A stretch of DNA of 64,000 nucleotides, taken from assembly GCA_025656675.1 (NCBI GenBank), contig JAHXHN010000002.1, forward strand, positions 840,146 to 904,145. Direction: 5' to 3'. The DNA is from Candidatus Thiodiazotropha sp. (ex Codakia rugifera) (GTDB taxonomy: Bacteria > Pseudomonadota > Gammaproteobacteria > Chromatiales > Chromatiaceae). Both the position numbers and the translations under genes were made by a program. The notes beneath the pieces were generated by a model. That model was not told the DNA's origin. It did not search any database and saw only the letters and a program-made list of their open reading frames with translations. This document shows positions 34,647-44,212 of this stretch, in pieces (position 1 is the stretch's first letter; every line of letters begins with the position of its first letter).

Positions 34647-35162
34647 ATGAGAAAATACGTTTACACGACAGTTACTGTTTTTTTGCTGCTGATATCGGTG
34701 GGCTGGATGGGTAGTGTCTCAGCAGAACCTGTAGAGATACCCAATCCGGGTCCAAAGGATACTTGTCCAGTGTGTGGCATGTTTGTTGCCAAATATCCGG
34801 AATGGATTGCTACGGTTAGCTACAATGATGGTCATTCACACCACTTCGACGGTGCAAAAGATCTTTTTAAATATCTGCTTGATCTACCGAAATGGGCACC
34901 TGATCATCAGGCGAGCGATATAAAATCGATCGGTGTAACGGACTATTACAGTCTGATGCGCATCGATGCCCGCAAGGCCTATTATGTGATCGGTTCGGAT
35001 GTTCTGGGACCTATGGGTCATGAGTTGATTCCGCTTGAGAGTCGAGAAGATGCGGAGGGGTTTCTGCATGACCACAAAGGGGAGTCCATTGTACTGTTCG
35101 ATGAAGTAAGCCTTGAACAGTTGACAGGTTTGGATGTGGGCGTGTTTAAAACAACTCACTGA
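34647..35162 (+). CDS. nosL: NosL family copper-binding protein
   Basis: A 171-residue secreted protein with a signal peptide (TVFLLLISVGWMGSVSAEP) and the NosL motif DTCPVCGMFVAKYPEWIAT, then HSHHFDGAKDLFKYLL and a conserved Tyr/Met region. NosL binds copper for assembly of nitrous oxide reductase or another cuproenzyme. About 280 bases without a gene separate it from the other NosL-like gene, so it may have its own promoter. Confidence 0.88.
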   Translation: MRKYVYTTVTVFLLLISVGWMGSVSAEPVEIPNPGPKDTCPVCGMFVAKYPEWIATVSYNDGHSHHFDGAKDLFKYLLDLPKWAPDHQASDIKSIGVTDYYSLMRIDARKAYYVIGSDVLGPMGHELIPLESREDAEGFLHDHKGESIVLFDEVSLEQLTGLDVGVFKTTH

Positions 35163-35361
35163 ACCAGCCTGATACTATAAGCAGTTCCTCAGCAGTTCCA
35201 CAGTTATTTTGATACCATGTCTATGCAGGACAGGAAAGACTATTCGTCTGATGGTAACTCGTAAGCAATAGCAGTTAATCCTTTTCGGGTTCAATCAGAC
35301 AAACTGACTGTCGCAGGTTAGGGTAGTGAACCCTGAGGATCGTTCAAACTGGTATTCCACT

Positions 35362-37494
35362 ATGTATATCTGTCTGATTAGCGTGCATGGTCTGATTCGT
35401 GGCCATGATATGGAGCTTGGGCGTGACGCCGACACCGGTGGTCAGACCAAGTATGTTGTTGATTTGACGCGTGCTCTGGCGGAGCTAGAAGAGGTCAGCC
35501 AGGTTGATCTGGTGACTCGCCGGGTAGTGGATGCCGATGTCAGCGATGACTATGCTGAGGTTATCGAGTCCCTGTCACCAAAGGCAAGGATTGTACGGGT
35601 TGATGCAGGACCGGATGGCTATTTTCCGAAAGAGACCCTGTGGGATCATCTGGACAGTTTCATGGATAACCTGCTCAACTGGCTGAATGACCAGCCACGG
35701 ATGCCGGATATTGTCCACAGTCACTATGCAGATGCCGGTTATGTCGGTGTCAGGCTTTCTCACTTGCTGGGAATCCCCTTGGTGCACACCGGCCACTCAC
35801 TGGGTCGGGACAAACGACATCAACTGCTGGCCAAGGGTCTGTCTCGTCAGGACATCGATCAACGCTACAATATGGATCAGCGCGTCGATGCAGAGGAGGA
35901 ACTGCTAGCGAATGCGGATCTGGTGATCACCAGTACCCATAATGAAATCGAGGAGCAGTATAGTCTCTACAATTATTACCAACCCGAGAATATGGCGGTT
36001 ATACCGCCCGGTACCGATCTGACACAGTTTCATCCACCCGATATTGCTGCGGACGATATTGCATTTTCCAAAACCTTGACGCGGTTTTTACGCCAACCGG
36101 ACAAGCCGATTATTCTGGCACTCTCGCGGCCGGATGAACGCAAGAATATTCTCACGCTGCTCGAAGTGTATGGTGAATCGAGTCAACTGCAAAAAGCGGC
36201 CAATCTGGTTATCGTTGCGGGCAACCGGGATGATATTCGGGATATGGAAAGCGGTCCACAGTCAGTGATGACTGAAATTCTGATGTTGATTGATCTGTAT
36301 GACCTGTATGGTCATGTGGCTGTTCCAAAACGTCATCTGGCCAGAGAGGTGCCTGAGATCTATCGCTTGGCGGCACTATCGAAGGGTGTTTTCGTCAATC
36401 CGGCATTGACTGAACCTTTTGGCTTGACCTTGCTCGAAGCTGCCGCCAGTGGATTGCCACTGATTGCCACTGAGAATGGTGGCCCGGTGGATATTATCGG
36501 TAATTGTAACAATGGATTGTTGGTCGACCCACTGGACAAGAAGGCGATTCGACGCAGTCTTCTGAAAATTCTGCATGATAATACCCAGTGGCAGACGTTC
36601 TCCCGCAACGGTTTGAATGGTGTGCGAAAGCACTACTCATGGAAGGCACATGCTAAAAAGTATCTATCCAGAATAGGACCACTGCCTGGGGGCTATGAGC
36701 GTTTGCCCACCAAACCGCCTAAACACGCTAAACACCGCTATCGGGATCGGGCTGTCTTTACCGACCTGGATCAGAATCTGTTGGGTAATCCTTCCGGATT
36801 GAAACAATTTATTGAAGTTGTACGTCAAAACCGTAAATGCGCCACCTTCGGCATTGCCACCGGCAGACGTCTTGATGACGCATTGACGATGATGAAAAAA
36901 TTCGCCATACCCATCCCAGATGTGCTGATCACCAGTCTGGGCACCAAGATTCACTATACCCAGGGTTTGTCGATGGATGACTTCTGGATAGAACATATCG
37001 ACCACCTATGGCAACCGAAGAGTATACGGCGGGTACTGACCAATCTGCCCGGTATCAAACCCCAGCCCAAGCAGGAGCAGAGTTACTTTAAGATTGCCTA
37101 TCACTATGATCCCAACAAGGCACCTTCAGTGGATGAGATTAATACCTTGCTGCACAAGGAGGAGTTGACCTGTAATGTGATTCACGCATTTGGTCAGTTT
37201 CTCGATATTCTTCCGTCGCGAGCCTCGAAAGGCCAGGCACTGCGCTATGTGGCGCAACGTCTGGATATTCCTCTCGAACACATATTGGTTGCGGGTGGTT
37301 CCGGTGCTGATGAAGATATGATGCGTGGCAATACATTGGCTGTGGTGGTGGCCAACCGCCATCACGAAGAGCTCTCCCATATGGTTGATCACGAGCGAAT
37401 ATACTTTGCCAGTCAATCACATGCCTTAGGTATTCTCGAAGCCATAGATCACTACGATTTTTTCAAGAAATGTAACGTACCGGAAGAGTTATGA
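35362..37494 (+). CDS. sps: Sucrose-phosphate synthase with C-terminal HAD domain
   Basis: A 710-residue enzyme that makes sucrose 6-phosphate from UDP-glucose and fructose 6-phosphate. The GT4 part starts with ICLISVHGLIRGHDMELGRD and contains the sugar-nucleotide motif NPALTEPFGLTLLEAAASG with the E-x7-E pair. From about residue 460 a HAD-type phosphatase-like domain follows (FTDLDQNLL, then GGSGADEDMMRGN). It starts the order sps-spp-fruK-ams known from halotolerant methanotrophs. The ATG at 35362 fits family starts; a GTG at 35326 is also possible. Neither has a clear ribosome site. Confidence 0.93.
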   Translation: MYICLISVHGLIRGHDMELGRDADTGGQTKYVVDLTRALAELEEVSQVDLVTRRVVDADVSDDYAEVIESLSPKARIVRVDAGPDGYFPKETLWDHLDSFMDNLLNWLNDQPRMPDIVHSHYADAGYVGVRLSHLLGIPLVHTGHSLGRDKRHQLLAKGLSRQDIDQRYNMDQRVDAEEELLANADLVITSTHNEIEEQYSLYNYYQPENMAVIPPGTDLTQFHPPDIAADDIAFSKTLTRFLRQPDKPIILALSRPDERKNILTLLEVYGESSQLQKAANLVIVAGNRDDIRDMESGPQSVMTEILMLIDLYDLYGHVAVPKRHLAREVPEIYRLAALSKGVFVNPALTEPFGLTLLEAAASGLPLIATENGGPVDIIGNCNNGLLVDPLDKKAIRRSLLKILHDNTQWQTFSRNGLNGVRKHYSWKAHAKKYLSRIGPLPGGYERLPTKPPKHAKHRYRDRAVFTDLDQNLLGNPSGLKQFIEVVRQNRKCATFGIATGRRLDDALTMMKKFAIPIPDVLITSLGTKIHYTQGLSMDDFWIEHIDHLWQPKSIRRVLTNLPGIKPQPKQEQSYFKIAYHYDPNKAPSVDEINTLLHKEELTCNVIHAFGQFLDILPSRASKGQALRYVAQRLDIPLEHILVAGGSGADEDMMRGNTLAVVVANRHHEELSHMVDHERIYFASQSHALGILEAIDHYDFFKKCNVPEEL

Positions 37495-38348
37495 GTCAAA
37501 GATTATTAGTTTGTACCGATCTGGATAGAACACTCATCCCCAATGGTCCTCAATCCGAATCAGAAGAGGCCAGGGATCGATTCAAACAGCTGTGTGGCAG
37601 TACAGATGTAGTGTTGGCATATGTCAGTGGACGTGATCGAAATCTGGTGAAGATGGCAATAGCTGACTATGCCTTGCCACAACCTGACTATGTTGTGGGG
37701 GATGTTGGCACAACCCTCTATCATGTGACGGGAACTGATGATTGGAACCACCAGCTCGACTGGGAGGAAAACATCAGTCAGGACTGGAATGGGAAGTCTC
37801 ATGCTGATCTGGAAGGATTGTTTTCCAATATCCAGGGACTTCGTCTACAGGAGAATGAAAAACAAAACCATTTCAAGCTCAGTTACTATGTATCCCTCGA
37901 TCAAGACCATAAACGGATACTGGGAATGATGGAACAGGCCCTGGAACCGGAAGCGGTGAATGCCAGTCTGATATGGAGCATTGATGAAACGGCCGGCATG
38001 GGGTTGCTCGATGTTTTACCAGAGCGGGCAACCAAATATCATGCCATCGATTTTCTCAGGCAGTCATTGGGTTATAGCCTCACAGAGACACTTTTCTCGG
38101 GAGACAGCGGGAACGACATGGAAGTACTGATCAGCCCAATTCCCGCAGTGTTGGTGGCGAATGCCCAACCTGACGTCAGAGAAGAAGCACAACGGCTGGT
38201 GCAGGACAAGGGTACTGGGGATAGCCTGTATATGGCCAAGGGCGGATTCATGGCAATGAACGGTAATTACAGTGCCGGCATTCTTGAAGGTGCAGCACAC
38301 TATCATCCCTTGTTAATGGAGCAGCTGTTTAGTGACGCACGGGACTGA
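37491..38348 (+). CDS. spp: Sucrose-6-phosphate phosphatase
   Basis: A 285-residue HAD-IIB phosphatase that hydrolyses sucrose 6-phosphate to sucrose. The nucleophile motif is CTDLDRTLIPNG near residue 8, and the C-terminal Mg-binding motif is FSGDSGNDMEVL. It overlaps sps by 4 bases (ATGA). Together with sps it makes sucrose, most likely as a compatible solute in salt water. Confidence 0.92.
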   Translation: MSQRLLVCTDLDRTLIPNGPQSESEEARDRFKQLCGSTDVVLAYVSGRDRNLVKMAIADYALPQPDYVVGDVGTTLYHVTGTDDWNHQLDWEENISQDWNGKSHADLEGLFSNIQGLRLQENEKQNHFKLSYYVSLDQDHKRILGMMEQALEPEAVNASLIWSIDETAGMGLLDVLPERATKYHAIDFLRQSLGYSLTETLFSGDSGNDMEVLISPIPAVLVANAQPDVREEAQRLVQDKGTGDSLYMAKGGFMAMNGNYSAGILEGAAHYHPLLMEQLFSDARD

Positions 38349-38349
38349 T

Positions 38350-39243
38350 ATGAGTGGTAACGGTCTGGCGATCTTCGGTGAGGTTCTGTTCGACTGTTTT
38401 CCCGGTGGTGAAAAAGTACTCGGTGGTGCCCCGTTCAATGTTGCCTGGCATCTGCAGGCATTTGGCCAGTCACCTCGTTTTATTAGTCGCATTGGTACGG
38501 ATAGCGCGGGTGATGCCATCCTCAACGCTATGCAACAATGGGGAATGGGGAGCCAAACCCTGCAGCGAGACGATCAGCATCCAACAGGTAAAGTGATGAT
38601 CACGCTGGAAACGGGTGAGCCGACCTATGAAATTGTTGCTGATGTGGCCTATGACTTCATCGATGCCTCCCAGGTTAAGGCGATCCATCCAACAATGCTC
38701 TACCATGGTAGTTTGGGGTTGAGGAATCGGGTAGCTCGAGTCGCATTGGAGCAGCTGAAAAAAAACCGTCCCCAACGTATCTTTATGGATGTCAATCTGC
38801 GTGATCCATGGTGGAAAAGTGAGGATGTGCTGGAATGGGTGAGTGATGCGGACTGGGTGAAACTGAATGAGGATGAACTGGCGTTGCTTCATGGTTCATC
38901 GGCAGATGACCTGACTGCAGCCATTGAGTTCAAACAGCAACATGATCTGGAGGGTCTCGTTGTCACATTCGGCGAGAAAGGCGCTTTGGCCCTGTTTCGG
39001 GACGAAGCACCGATCCAGATCACACCGGAACGAAATCTTAACCTTGTCGATACGGTTGGTGCGGGTGATGCCTTGACATCAGTGATCTTGCTTGGATTGA
39101 TGCTCGACTGGCCTATAGCAATGACCCTTGAACGTGCCCAGTTATTTGCTTCGGCGATCGTGGGACAGCGTGGTGCAGTCGTCACCGAAAGTGCATTTTA
39201 CCAAACGTTTCTCGATACCTGGCAAATATCCAGTTCCAAATAA
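38350..39243 (+). CDS. PfkB-type fructokinase
   Basis: A 297-residue sugar kinase. PfkB signatures are the N-terminal GGAPFNVAWHLQAFG and the C-terminal DTVGAGDALTSVILLG with the catalytic Asp. In sucrose operons of this order it phosphorylates fructose released by amylosucrase. The ATG at 38350 lies directly after the spp stop; a GTG at 38332 inside spp is also in frame but less likely. Confidence 0.88.
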   Translation: MSGNGLAIFGEVLFDCFPGGEKVLGGAPFNVAWHLQAFGQSPRFISRIGTDSAGDAILNAMQQWGMGSQTLQRDDQHPTGKVMITLETGEPTYEIVADVAYDFIDASQVKAIHPTMLYHGSLGLRNRVARVALEQLKKNRPQRIFMDVNLRDPWWKSEDVLEWVSDADWVKLNEDELALLHGSSADDLTAAIEFKQQHDLEGLVVTFGEKGALALFRDEAPIQITPERNLNLVDTVGAGDALTSVILLGLMLDWPIAMTLERAQLFASAIVGQRGAVVTESAFYQTFLDTWQISSSK

Positions 39244-39412
39244 CCGTTTATAAATCACGGTAGCATCCCATCCACATAAACCTATATTGTAAATATTCAG
39301 GTAATCTTTCATCAATCCCGGTATACCCTTGTCCCTGGGTGAAAGAAGAGAGTCTAAATCCTTGACGCTGTCAGCCGATACAGAGCAAATATAACCAAGC
39401 AGGCGAAATGTC

Positions 39413-41389
39413 ATGTATGAACAGGTTTCTCATTCACTGCTGAATGAAATCCTTGATGAAGTGAAATCTGAGATCCGTGACCGGGATCTACGCCATTTCT
39501 ATACTCGCCTGGGCGCTAACTTTTATGTTATTCACCAACTGTTTAACCACCTGTATGGCAAGCGGGAAGACTTTAGGGAGCAGTTGATCCGGTTGGTCGA
39601 GGTGATGGCGACGCGGTATGTGCAGCGTCATGTATCACTCAAACAGCTTGATAGTGAAAGGGAAAAAGACCATAACTGGTTTCTCAGCCAAGAGTGGGTC
39701 GGCATGGCACTTTATGCGGATGGTTTTGCGGACAATCTTCAAGGTGTTGAGTCAAAGCTCCACTATCTGCAGGAACTGGGTATCAATATGCTGCACGTGA
39801 TGCCAGTCATGGTCTGCCCGGAAGGGGCCAGTGACGGCGGTTATGCGGTCAGCGATTTTCGTAATGTAGATCCCCGGGTGGGTAGTCTCGACGCAATTAA
39901 CACCCTCTCTGCATCGGCACGTAAGCGAGGAATGCTGTTGATTTTAGATATGGTTTTAAACCATACCTCAGATCAACATGAGTGGGCGCAGCGTGCACGC
40001 GCCGGTGAGCAGAAGTACCAGGATTATTACTACATTTTCGATAATAGAGATGTCCCTGACATGTTCGAAGAGACCATGCCTGAGATCTTTCCCGAGAGCT
40101 CGCCTGGTAATTTCACCTGGGACGAGCAGATGCAGAAATGGGTGATGACGGTCTTCAACAGCTACCAGTGGGATCTTGATTACAGCAATCCAGCGGTATT
40201 CATCGAAATGTTGGATAACAACCTCTTCTGGGCTAACCAGGGAGCGGATATTTTACGTCTCGATGCCGTTGCCTTTCTGTGGAAGAAGATCGGTACCACT
40301 TGCCAAAACGAACGTGAAGCGCATTTAATTCTGCAACTGATGAAGGATTGTTGCCAGGTGACAGCGCCCGGGGTGCTGTTTATCGCAGAAGCAATCGTAG
40401 CGCCAGTGGAGATCGCCAAGTACTTTGGTGAAGATGCAGTCATCGCCAAGGAGTGTGAGATTGCTTATAACGCGACCTATATGGCTTTGCTATGGGACGC
40501 TTTAGCAACCAAAAACACACAACTGCTTCGACAGGGTATCCAGAGTCTACCGACAAAACTGGATCGTGCCACCTGGCTTAACTATCTTCGATGCCACGAC
40601 GATATCGGGTTAGGCTTTGATGATGCCGACATTGTTCGTGCCGGTTATCAACCCCTGGCTCACAGGCAATTTCTGGTCGACTATTTTACCGGTCAGTATG
40701 ATGATTCCATTGCCCGTGGACAGCCCTTTGGGGTCAATCATAAAACCGGGGATGCGCGCATCTCAGGCTCCTTGGCATCCTTGGCAGGACTCGAATCTGC
40801 AATGGAAACGAGTGATGATCTTGAGATAGAGAAGTCGGTGAAAGTCATTCTTCTCTTACACAGCATGATCTGTTCATTTGGTGGTATTCCTCTGCTCTAC
40901 TATGGTGATGAGATAGGTACACTCAATAATTACGGCTATATGCAGGATGACAATAAGGTCGGAGATAACAGGTGGATGCACAGACCAAACATGGATTGGG
41001 AAAAGGCAGAGCGCCGCCATCAGCACGGAACACCTGAGCAGCAAATATTTGATGGCCTGAAAAAAATGATCGCCGTACGAAAAGGAATACCGGCATTCGC
41101 TGATTTCAACAATCGTGAATTGGTGGATGCAGAAAATCCACATCTATTTGTTTTCTGGCGAACTGATCCGTTTATGCCGCTCGGTTCTATTCTGGTTGTG
41201 TGTAACTTCGATGATTCACCGCAATATATGGATCTTACGGTTTTAGGGAACAGAGGCATGTTTGAATACGGTAATCTGCGTGATATCTTTTCCGGTGAAT
41301 CACCGAGGCTGTTCAAGGATCAACTGGTAGTACCCCCATTTCATTTCTATTGGTTGACTGATGAAAGGCCTGATGTGAGTTCGTTTTAA
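39413..41389 (+). CDS. ams: Amylosucrase (GH13)
   Basis: A 658-residue alpha-glucan-forming enzyme that splits sucrose and transfers glucose to glycogen-like chains, releasing fructose. GH13 motifs: DMVLNHTSDQHEWA, nucleophile region ILRLDAVAFLWKK, acid/base region LFIAEAIVAP and the RCHDDIGLGF site, all of amylosucrase type. About 170 bases with no gene precede it, so it may have an extra promoter within the sucrose cluster. Paired with the fructokinase, it links sucrose and glycogen storage. Confidence 0.94.
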   Translation: MYEQVSHSLLNEILDEVKSEIRDRDLRHFYTRLGANFYVIHQLFNHLYGKREDFREQLIRLVEVMATRYVQRHVSLKQLDSEREKDHNWFLSQEWVGMALYADGFADNLQGVESKLHYLQELGINMLHVMPVMVCPEGASDGGYAVSDFRNVDPRVGSLDAINTLSASARKRGMLLILDMVLNHTSDQHEWAQRARAGEQKYQDYYYIFDNRDVPDMFEETMPEIFPESSPGNFTWDEQMQKWVMTVFNSYQWDLDYSNPAVFIEMLDNNLFWANQGADILRLDAVAFLWKKIGTTCQNEREAHLILQLMKDCCQVTAPGVLFIAEAIVAPVEIAKYFGEDAVIAKECEIAYNATYMALLWDALATKNTQLLRQGIQSLPTKLDRATWLNYLRCHDDIGLGFDDADIVRAGYQPLAHRQFLVDYFTGQYDDSIARGQPFGVNHKTGDARISGSLASLAGLESAMETSDDLEIEKSVKVILLLHSMICSFGGIPLLYYGDEIGTLNNYGYMQDDNKVGDNRWMHRPNMDWEKAERRHQHGTPEQQIFDGLKKMIAVRKGIPAFADFNNRELVDAENPHLFVFWRTDPFMPLGSILVVCNFDDSPQYMDLTVLGNRGMFEYGNLRDIFSGESPRLFKDQLVVPPFHFYWLTDERPDVSSF

Positions 41390-41422
41390 CGCTATTGTCA
41401 TGAAATAGGATACTCAGAGATT

Positions 41423-41451
41423 TTGTGATCTTTTTGTGATATTTGTGTGAG
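41423..41451 (+). promoter_or_regulatory. Triple 11-bp direct repeat, putative response-regulator operator
   Basis: TTGTGAT at 41423, TTGTGAT at 41434 and GTGTGAG at 41445 recur with exact 11-bp phasing, like PhoB/OmpR-type boxes. A TATGAG sequence lies about eight bases downstream as a candidate -10. The array is 49 bases before the start of the response regulator gene, suggesting autoregulation. The same array occurs before msrB (43992-44020). Confidence 0.6.
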
Positions 41452-41499
41452 CTTCCTGCTATGAGTTTATGATGAAATCTGCTGAAACTGAGGGTGTCA

Positions 41500-42207
41500 A
41501 TGCAACGTAAAGTACTCATTGTTGAAGACGAACCGGATATTGCTCATCTGGTACAGACTCACCTGACAGATATCGGCTGTGAGGCTGATATTGCTGGCAA
41601 TGGTGCGGCAGCGATGAGCTTGTTCAAGAGGGGGGGATATCACCTGGTAATTCTTGACCTGATGTTGCCCGATACGGATGGTTTGACCTTGTGTCGGAAT
41701 ATGCGTGCATCACAGGATTATGTGGCAATCCTCATGTTAACAGCAAAATCCACTGAGCTGGATCGGGTTGTGGGATTGGAGATGGGCGCTGACGATTATC
41801 TCACCAAACCGTTCAGCGTTCCTGAATTACTGGCCCGGGTCAAGGCGCTGTTTCGACGCATGGAGGCTTTGAGTGACAACAGTTCTGATAGTGTCAAGCA
41901 GGAGAGAATCGAATGGGGCGGCTTGTCAGTCGATGTTGATAAGCGCAGTGTCAAGATCGATGGCAGTCCGGTAGAACTGACAGCCCGGGAATTTGATCTT
42001 TTATTGTTCTTTGCCCGTCATCCGGGGCGTGTTTTCAGCCGTATTCAGCTGCTGGATAAAGTATGGGGATACAATCACGATGGCTATGAACATACTGTGA
42101 ATTCCCATATTAATCGCCTGCGAGCAAAGATTGAGGCCGATCCGGCTGCACCCCGGTATGTATTGACAGTATGGGGTGTGGGGTACAAATTCAGCGAGGA
42201 ACAGTGA
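41500..42207 (+). CDS. OmpR/PhoB-family response regulator
   Basis: A 235-residue regulator: receiver domain with VEDEPD, phosphorylation Asp 53 in VILDLMLPDTDG, LTAKSTE and the KPFSVPEL lysine, then an OmpR winged helix (LTAREFDLLLFFARHPGRVF, then VNSHINRLRAKIEADP). ATG at 41500 with GAGG six bases upstream was chosen over a GTG at 41494. The cognate kinase gene follows 93 bases later. Its likely operator is the 11-bp direct repeat upstream. Confidence 0.93.
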   Translation: MQRKVLIVEDEPDIAHLVQTHLTDIGCEADIAGNGAAAMSLFKRGGYHLVILDLMLPDTDGLTLCRNMRASQDYVAILMLTAKSTELDRVVGLEMGADDYLTKPFSVPELLARVKALFRRMEALSDNSSDSVKQERIEWGGLSVDVDKRSVKIDGSPVELTAREFDLLLFFARHPGRVFSRIQLLDKVWGYNHDGYEHTVNSHINRLRAKIEADPAAPRYVLTVWGVGYKFSEEQ

Positions 42208-42213
42208 AGTTTT

Positions 42214-42279
42214 AATTTTGAATTAAAGAAAGAGGGCGTGCACATATGATTCAAAATTCAAAACTCATAATTCAAAATT
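42214..42279. repeat. AT-rich inverted repeat between regulator and kinase genes
   Basis: AATTTTGAATTA (42214-42225) and TAATTCAAAATT (42268-42279) are perfect 12-bp complements, and an extra direct copy ATTCAAAATTC lies between them. The stem could attenuate transcription from the regulator gene into the kinase gene or be a repeat remnant. Confidence 0.5.
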
Positions 42280-42300
42280 TATTCAACTGGTTAAATACAT

Positions 42301-43773
42301 ATGTTCCATACCCTTTACGCCAGACTCTCCCTAGCGCTGATCGGACTCTTCCTGGTCACTGGGCTTCTCTATTCCCTGATTACTTCGGCTACCACTGAAC
42401 GTTATTTACAAGAAATCACTCAACATTTTAATCGTGATCTGGCACAGCGTATCGTTGCTGATCGCCAATTGGTTAACGATGGCACAATGAACGACCAGGC
42501 ACTGAAAAAGACCTTCAGTGCCTATATGGATATCAACCCCAGTATCGAGATCTACCTGTTAGATATGGAAGGGAAAATCCTCGCTTTCTCCGCCGATCCC
42601 GGTAAGGTCAAACGTAAGCGGGTGGATCTGCGACCGATCCAGGCCTTCATGCAGGGGGAAGGTTTCCCTCTACTGGGTGACGATCCGCGTTCCCATGAAC
42701 GCCGGAAGGCCTTTTCTGTGACCCCGGTACCTGCTGGAGATATGCCTGAAGGTTACCTCTATGTTGTATTGAGAGGGGAGGAGTACGATAACGCTGAGCA
42801 GGCGGTACAGGAAAGCTATGCATTACGCTACAGTGCGGGTGCGGTCGCTGTTAGTTTAGGGTTCGGGTTATTGACCGGATTGTTGTTGTTCCATTGGTTG
42901 ACCCGTCGTATACAACGGCTCTCACATGTCATGGAATCGTTTCAACAGAGCAACTTCACCCAGCATGAGCAGTTTTCTAAAGCGGCTAAAGCGGAAGGGG
43001 ATGAGGTCGACAGGCTGGGTGCGGCATTTGATGAAATGGCTGTACGTATCATCGATCAGTGGGGACAACTCAAGGAGCAGGATCGTCTACGCAGGGAGCT
43101 GGTAGCTCAGGTTTCACACGATCTAAGGACTCCTCTTGCAGCACTTCATGGCTACTTAGAGACGATCAATATGAAAGGCTCTGACCTTAGCGAGGATCGC
43201 AGAGAGGAGTATTTGGGGATTGCCCTCAATCAGAGTGGTCGACTTAAGCGGATGGTAGAGGATCTGTTTGATCTGGCACAGTTAGAAGCGCGCGAGACCC
43301 GACCGGTCTGTGAGCCAATGGCATTGGCGGAACTGGTGCAGGATGTAATGCAGAAATTTCAACTTCGCGCTCAGCATGCAGGTGTTGCATTGGACTGGCA
43401 AATCCCTGAATCATCTCCTTTTGTAAAGGCTGACTTCGCCCTAACCGAGAGGGTATTGGATAATCTGATCGTCAATGCCCTTGATCATGTTGAAGAGGGT
43501 GGAAAGATCGCGCTTGAAATCATCCAGGAAGCATCTGCAAGTGAGGTTACCGTCAAAGTAACAGACAGTGGTAAAGGCATCGCTGAAGACGAACTGCTGC
43601 ACATTTTCGAACCCTTCTACCGAAATCGACAGTCAACTCATGAAGGAGGACATGCGGGTTTGGGTTTAGCTATTGCTCGGCGTATGGTTGAACTTCAAGG
43701 GGGGTGTATCTCTGCTGCCAATAGTGAGGCTGGCGGCGCATGCTTCAGTTTCACTTTGCCACGGTGTACCTAG
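42301..43773 (+). CDS. Sensor histidine kinase
   Basis: A 490-residue membrane kinase. First helix about residues 8-28, periplasmic sensor to about 175, second helix about 178-198, HAMP domain to about 255, HisKA with the phospho-acceptor in VSHDLRTPL (His 273), and HATPase with N-box ERVLDNLIVNALDHVEEGG, DSGKGI and HAGLGLAIARRM. The sensor shows no named ligand domain. It is the partner of the regulator encoded upstream. The signal is unknown; the linked MsrB suggests periplasmic oxidant or chlorine stress (inference). Confidence 0.92.
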   Translation: MFHTLYARLSLALIGLFLVTGLLYSLITSATTERYLQEITQHFNRDLAQRIVADRQLVNDGTMNDQALKKTFSAYMDINPSIEIYLLDMEGKILAFSADPGKVKRKRVDLRPIQAFMQGEGFPLLGDDPRSHERRKAFSVTPVPAGDMPEGYLYVVLRGEEYDNAEQAVQESYALRYSAGAVAVSLGFGLLTGLLLFHWLTRRIQRLSHVMESFQQSNFTQHEQFSKAAKAEGDEVDRLGAAFDEMAVRIIDQWGQLKEQDRLRRELVAQVSHDLRTPLAALHGYLETINMKGSDLSEDRREEYLGIALNQSGRLKRMVEDLFDLAQLEARETRPVCEPMALAELVQDVMQKFQLRAQHAGVALDWQIPESSPFVKADFALTERVLDNLIVNALDHVEEGGKIALEIIQEASASEVTVKVTDSGKGIAEDELLHIFEPFYRNRQSTHEGGHAGLGLAIARRMVELQGGCISAANSEAGGACFSFTLPRCT

Positions 43774-43819
43774 GACCGTATGTAATAGTGTTAACAGGCC
43801 TGAGCTGGCTTCCCTTCGG

Positions 43820-43917
43820 GCGAGACGCTAAGGGGCCATCCGCATTGTTGCCCTCCTTGGAAAGGGCCTGCCATTCCCTGCGGAACGCGCCTAGCTGCTA
43901 GCCGCTTAGTGTCTCGC
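43820..43917. repeat. Dispersed inverted-repeat element, second copy
   Basis: Arms GCGAGACGCTAAG (43820-43832) and CTTAGTGTCTCGC (43905-43917) pair with one mismatch. The interior at 43861-43891 matches 14049-14079 at 27 of 31 bases, so the two elements share a core although their arms differ. It lies in the about 440-base gap after the kinase gene, where no gene is seen. A triple 11-bp repeat operator follows at 43992. Confidence 0.6.
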
Positions 43918-43991
43918 TAAAATCGTCAAACAATATGAGACACCACACTAGCACTAGCCATAGATTCAGTACCATTCAGCGTTGCACTTGA

Positions 43992-44020
43992 TTGTGATCC
44001 ATTTGTGATAGCTATGTGAT
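43992..44020 (+). promoter_or_regulatory. Triple 11-bp direct repeat before msrB
   Basis: TTGTGAT at 43992, TTGTGAT at 44003 and ATGTGAT at 44014 repeat with the same 11-bp phase as the array before the response regulator gene. A CATAGACT-like -10 lies downstream. This links the MsrB/DUF1223 pair to the two-component system. The array is about 190 bases before the msrB start. Confidence 0.6.
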
Positions 44021-44212
44021 TCTCTCTGGATGGCTATGGCATAGACTGTCTGGCATGAGGAAACCATCGGTGGTATTGGGACATGACTCTCGTCTGCCTA
44101 TTCCCCGAATATTTACCCGATTATCTCAGGTGAATCTCATGTGACAATTCCTGTCAGTTACCCTATACGGTGTTTTGTCTATCCGGCATCGTACGTTGTG
44201 AGGAGATTAGAA

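Noticed and set aside
42214..42279. Terminator between the response regulator and kinase genes
   Set aside because: The stem is AT-only with a 42-base loop, so it is listed as a repeat and not as a terminator.
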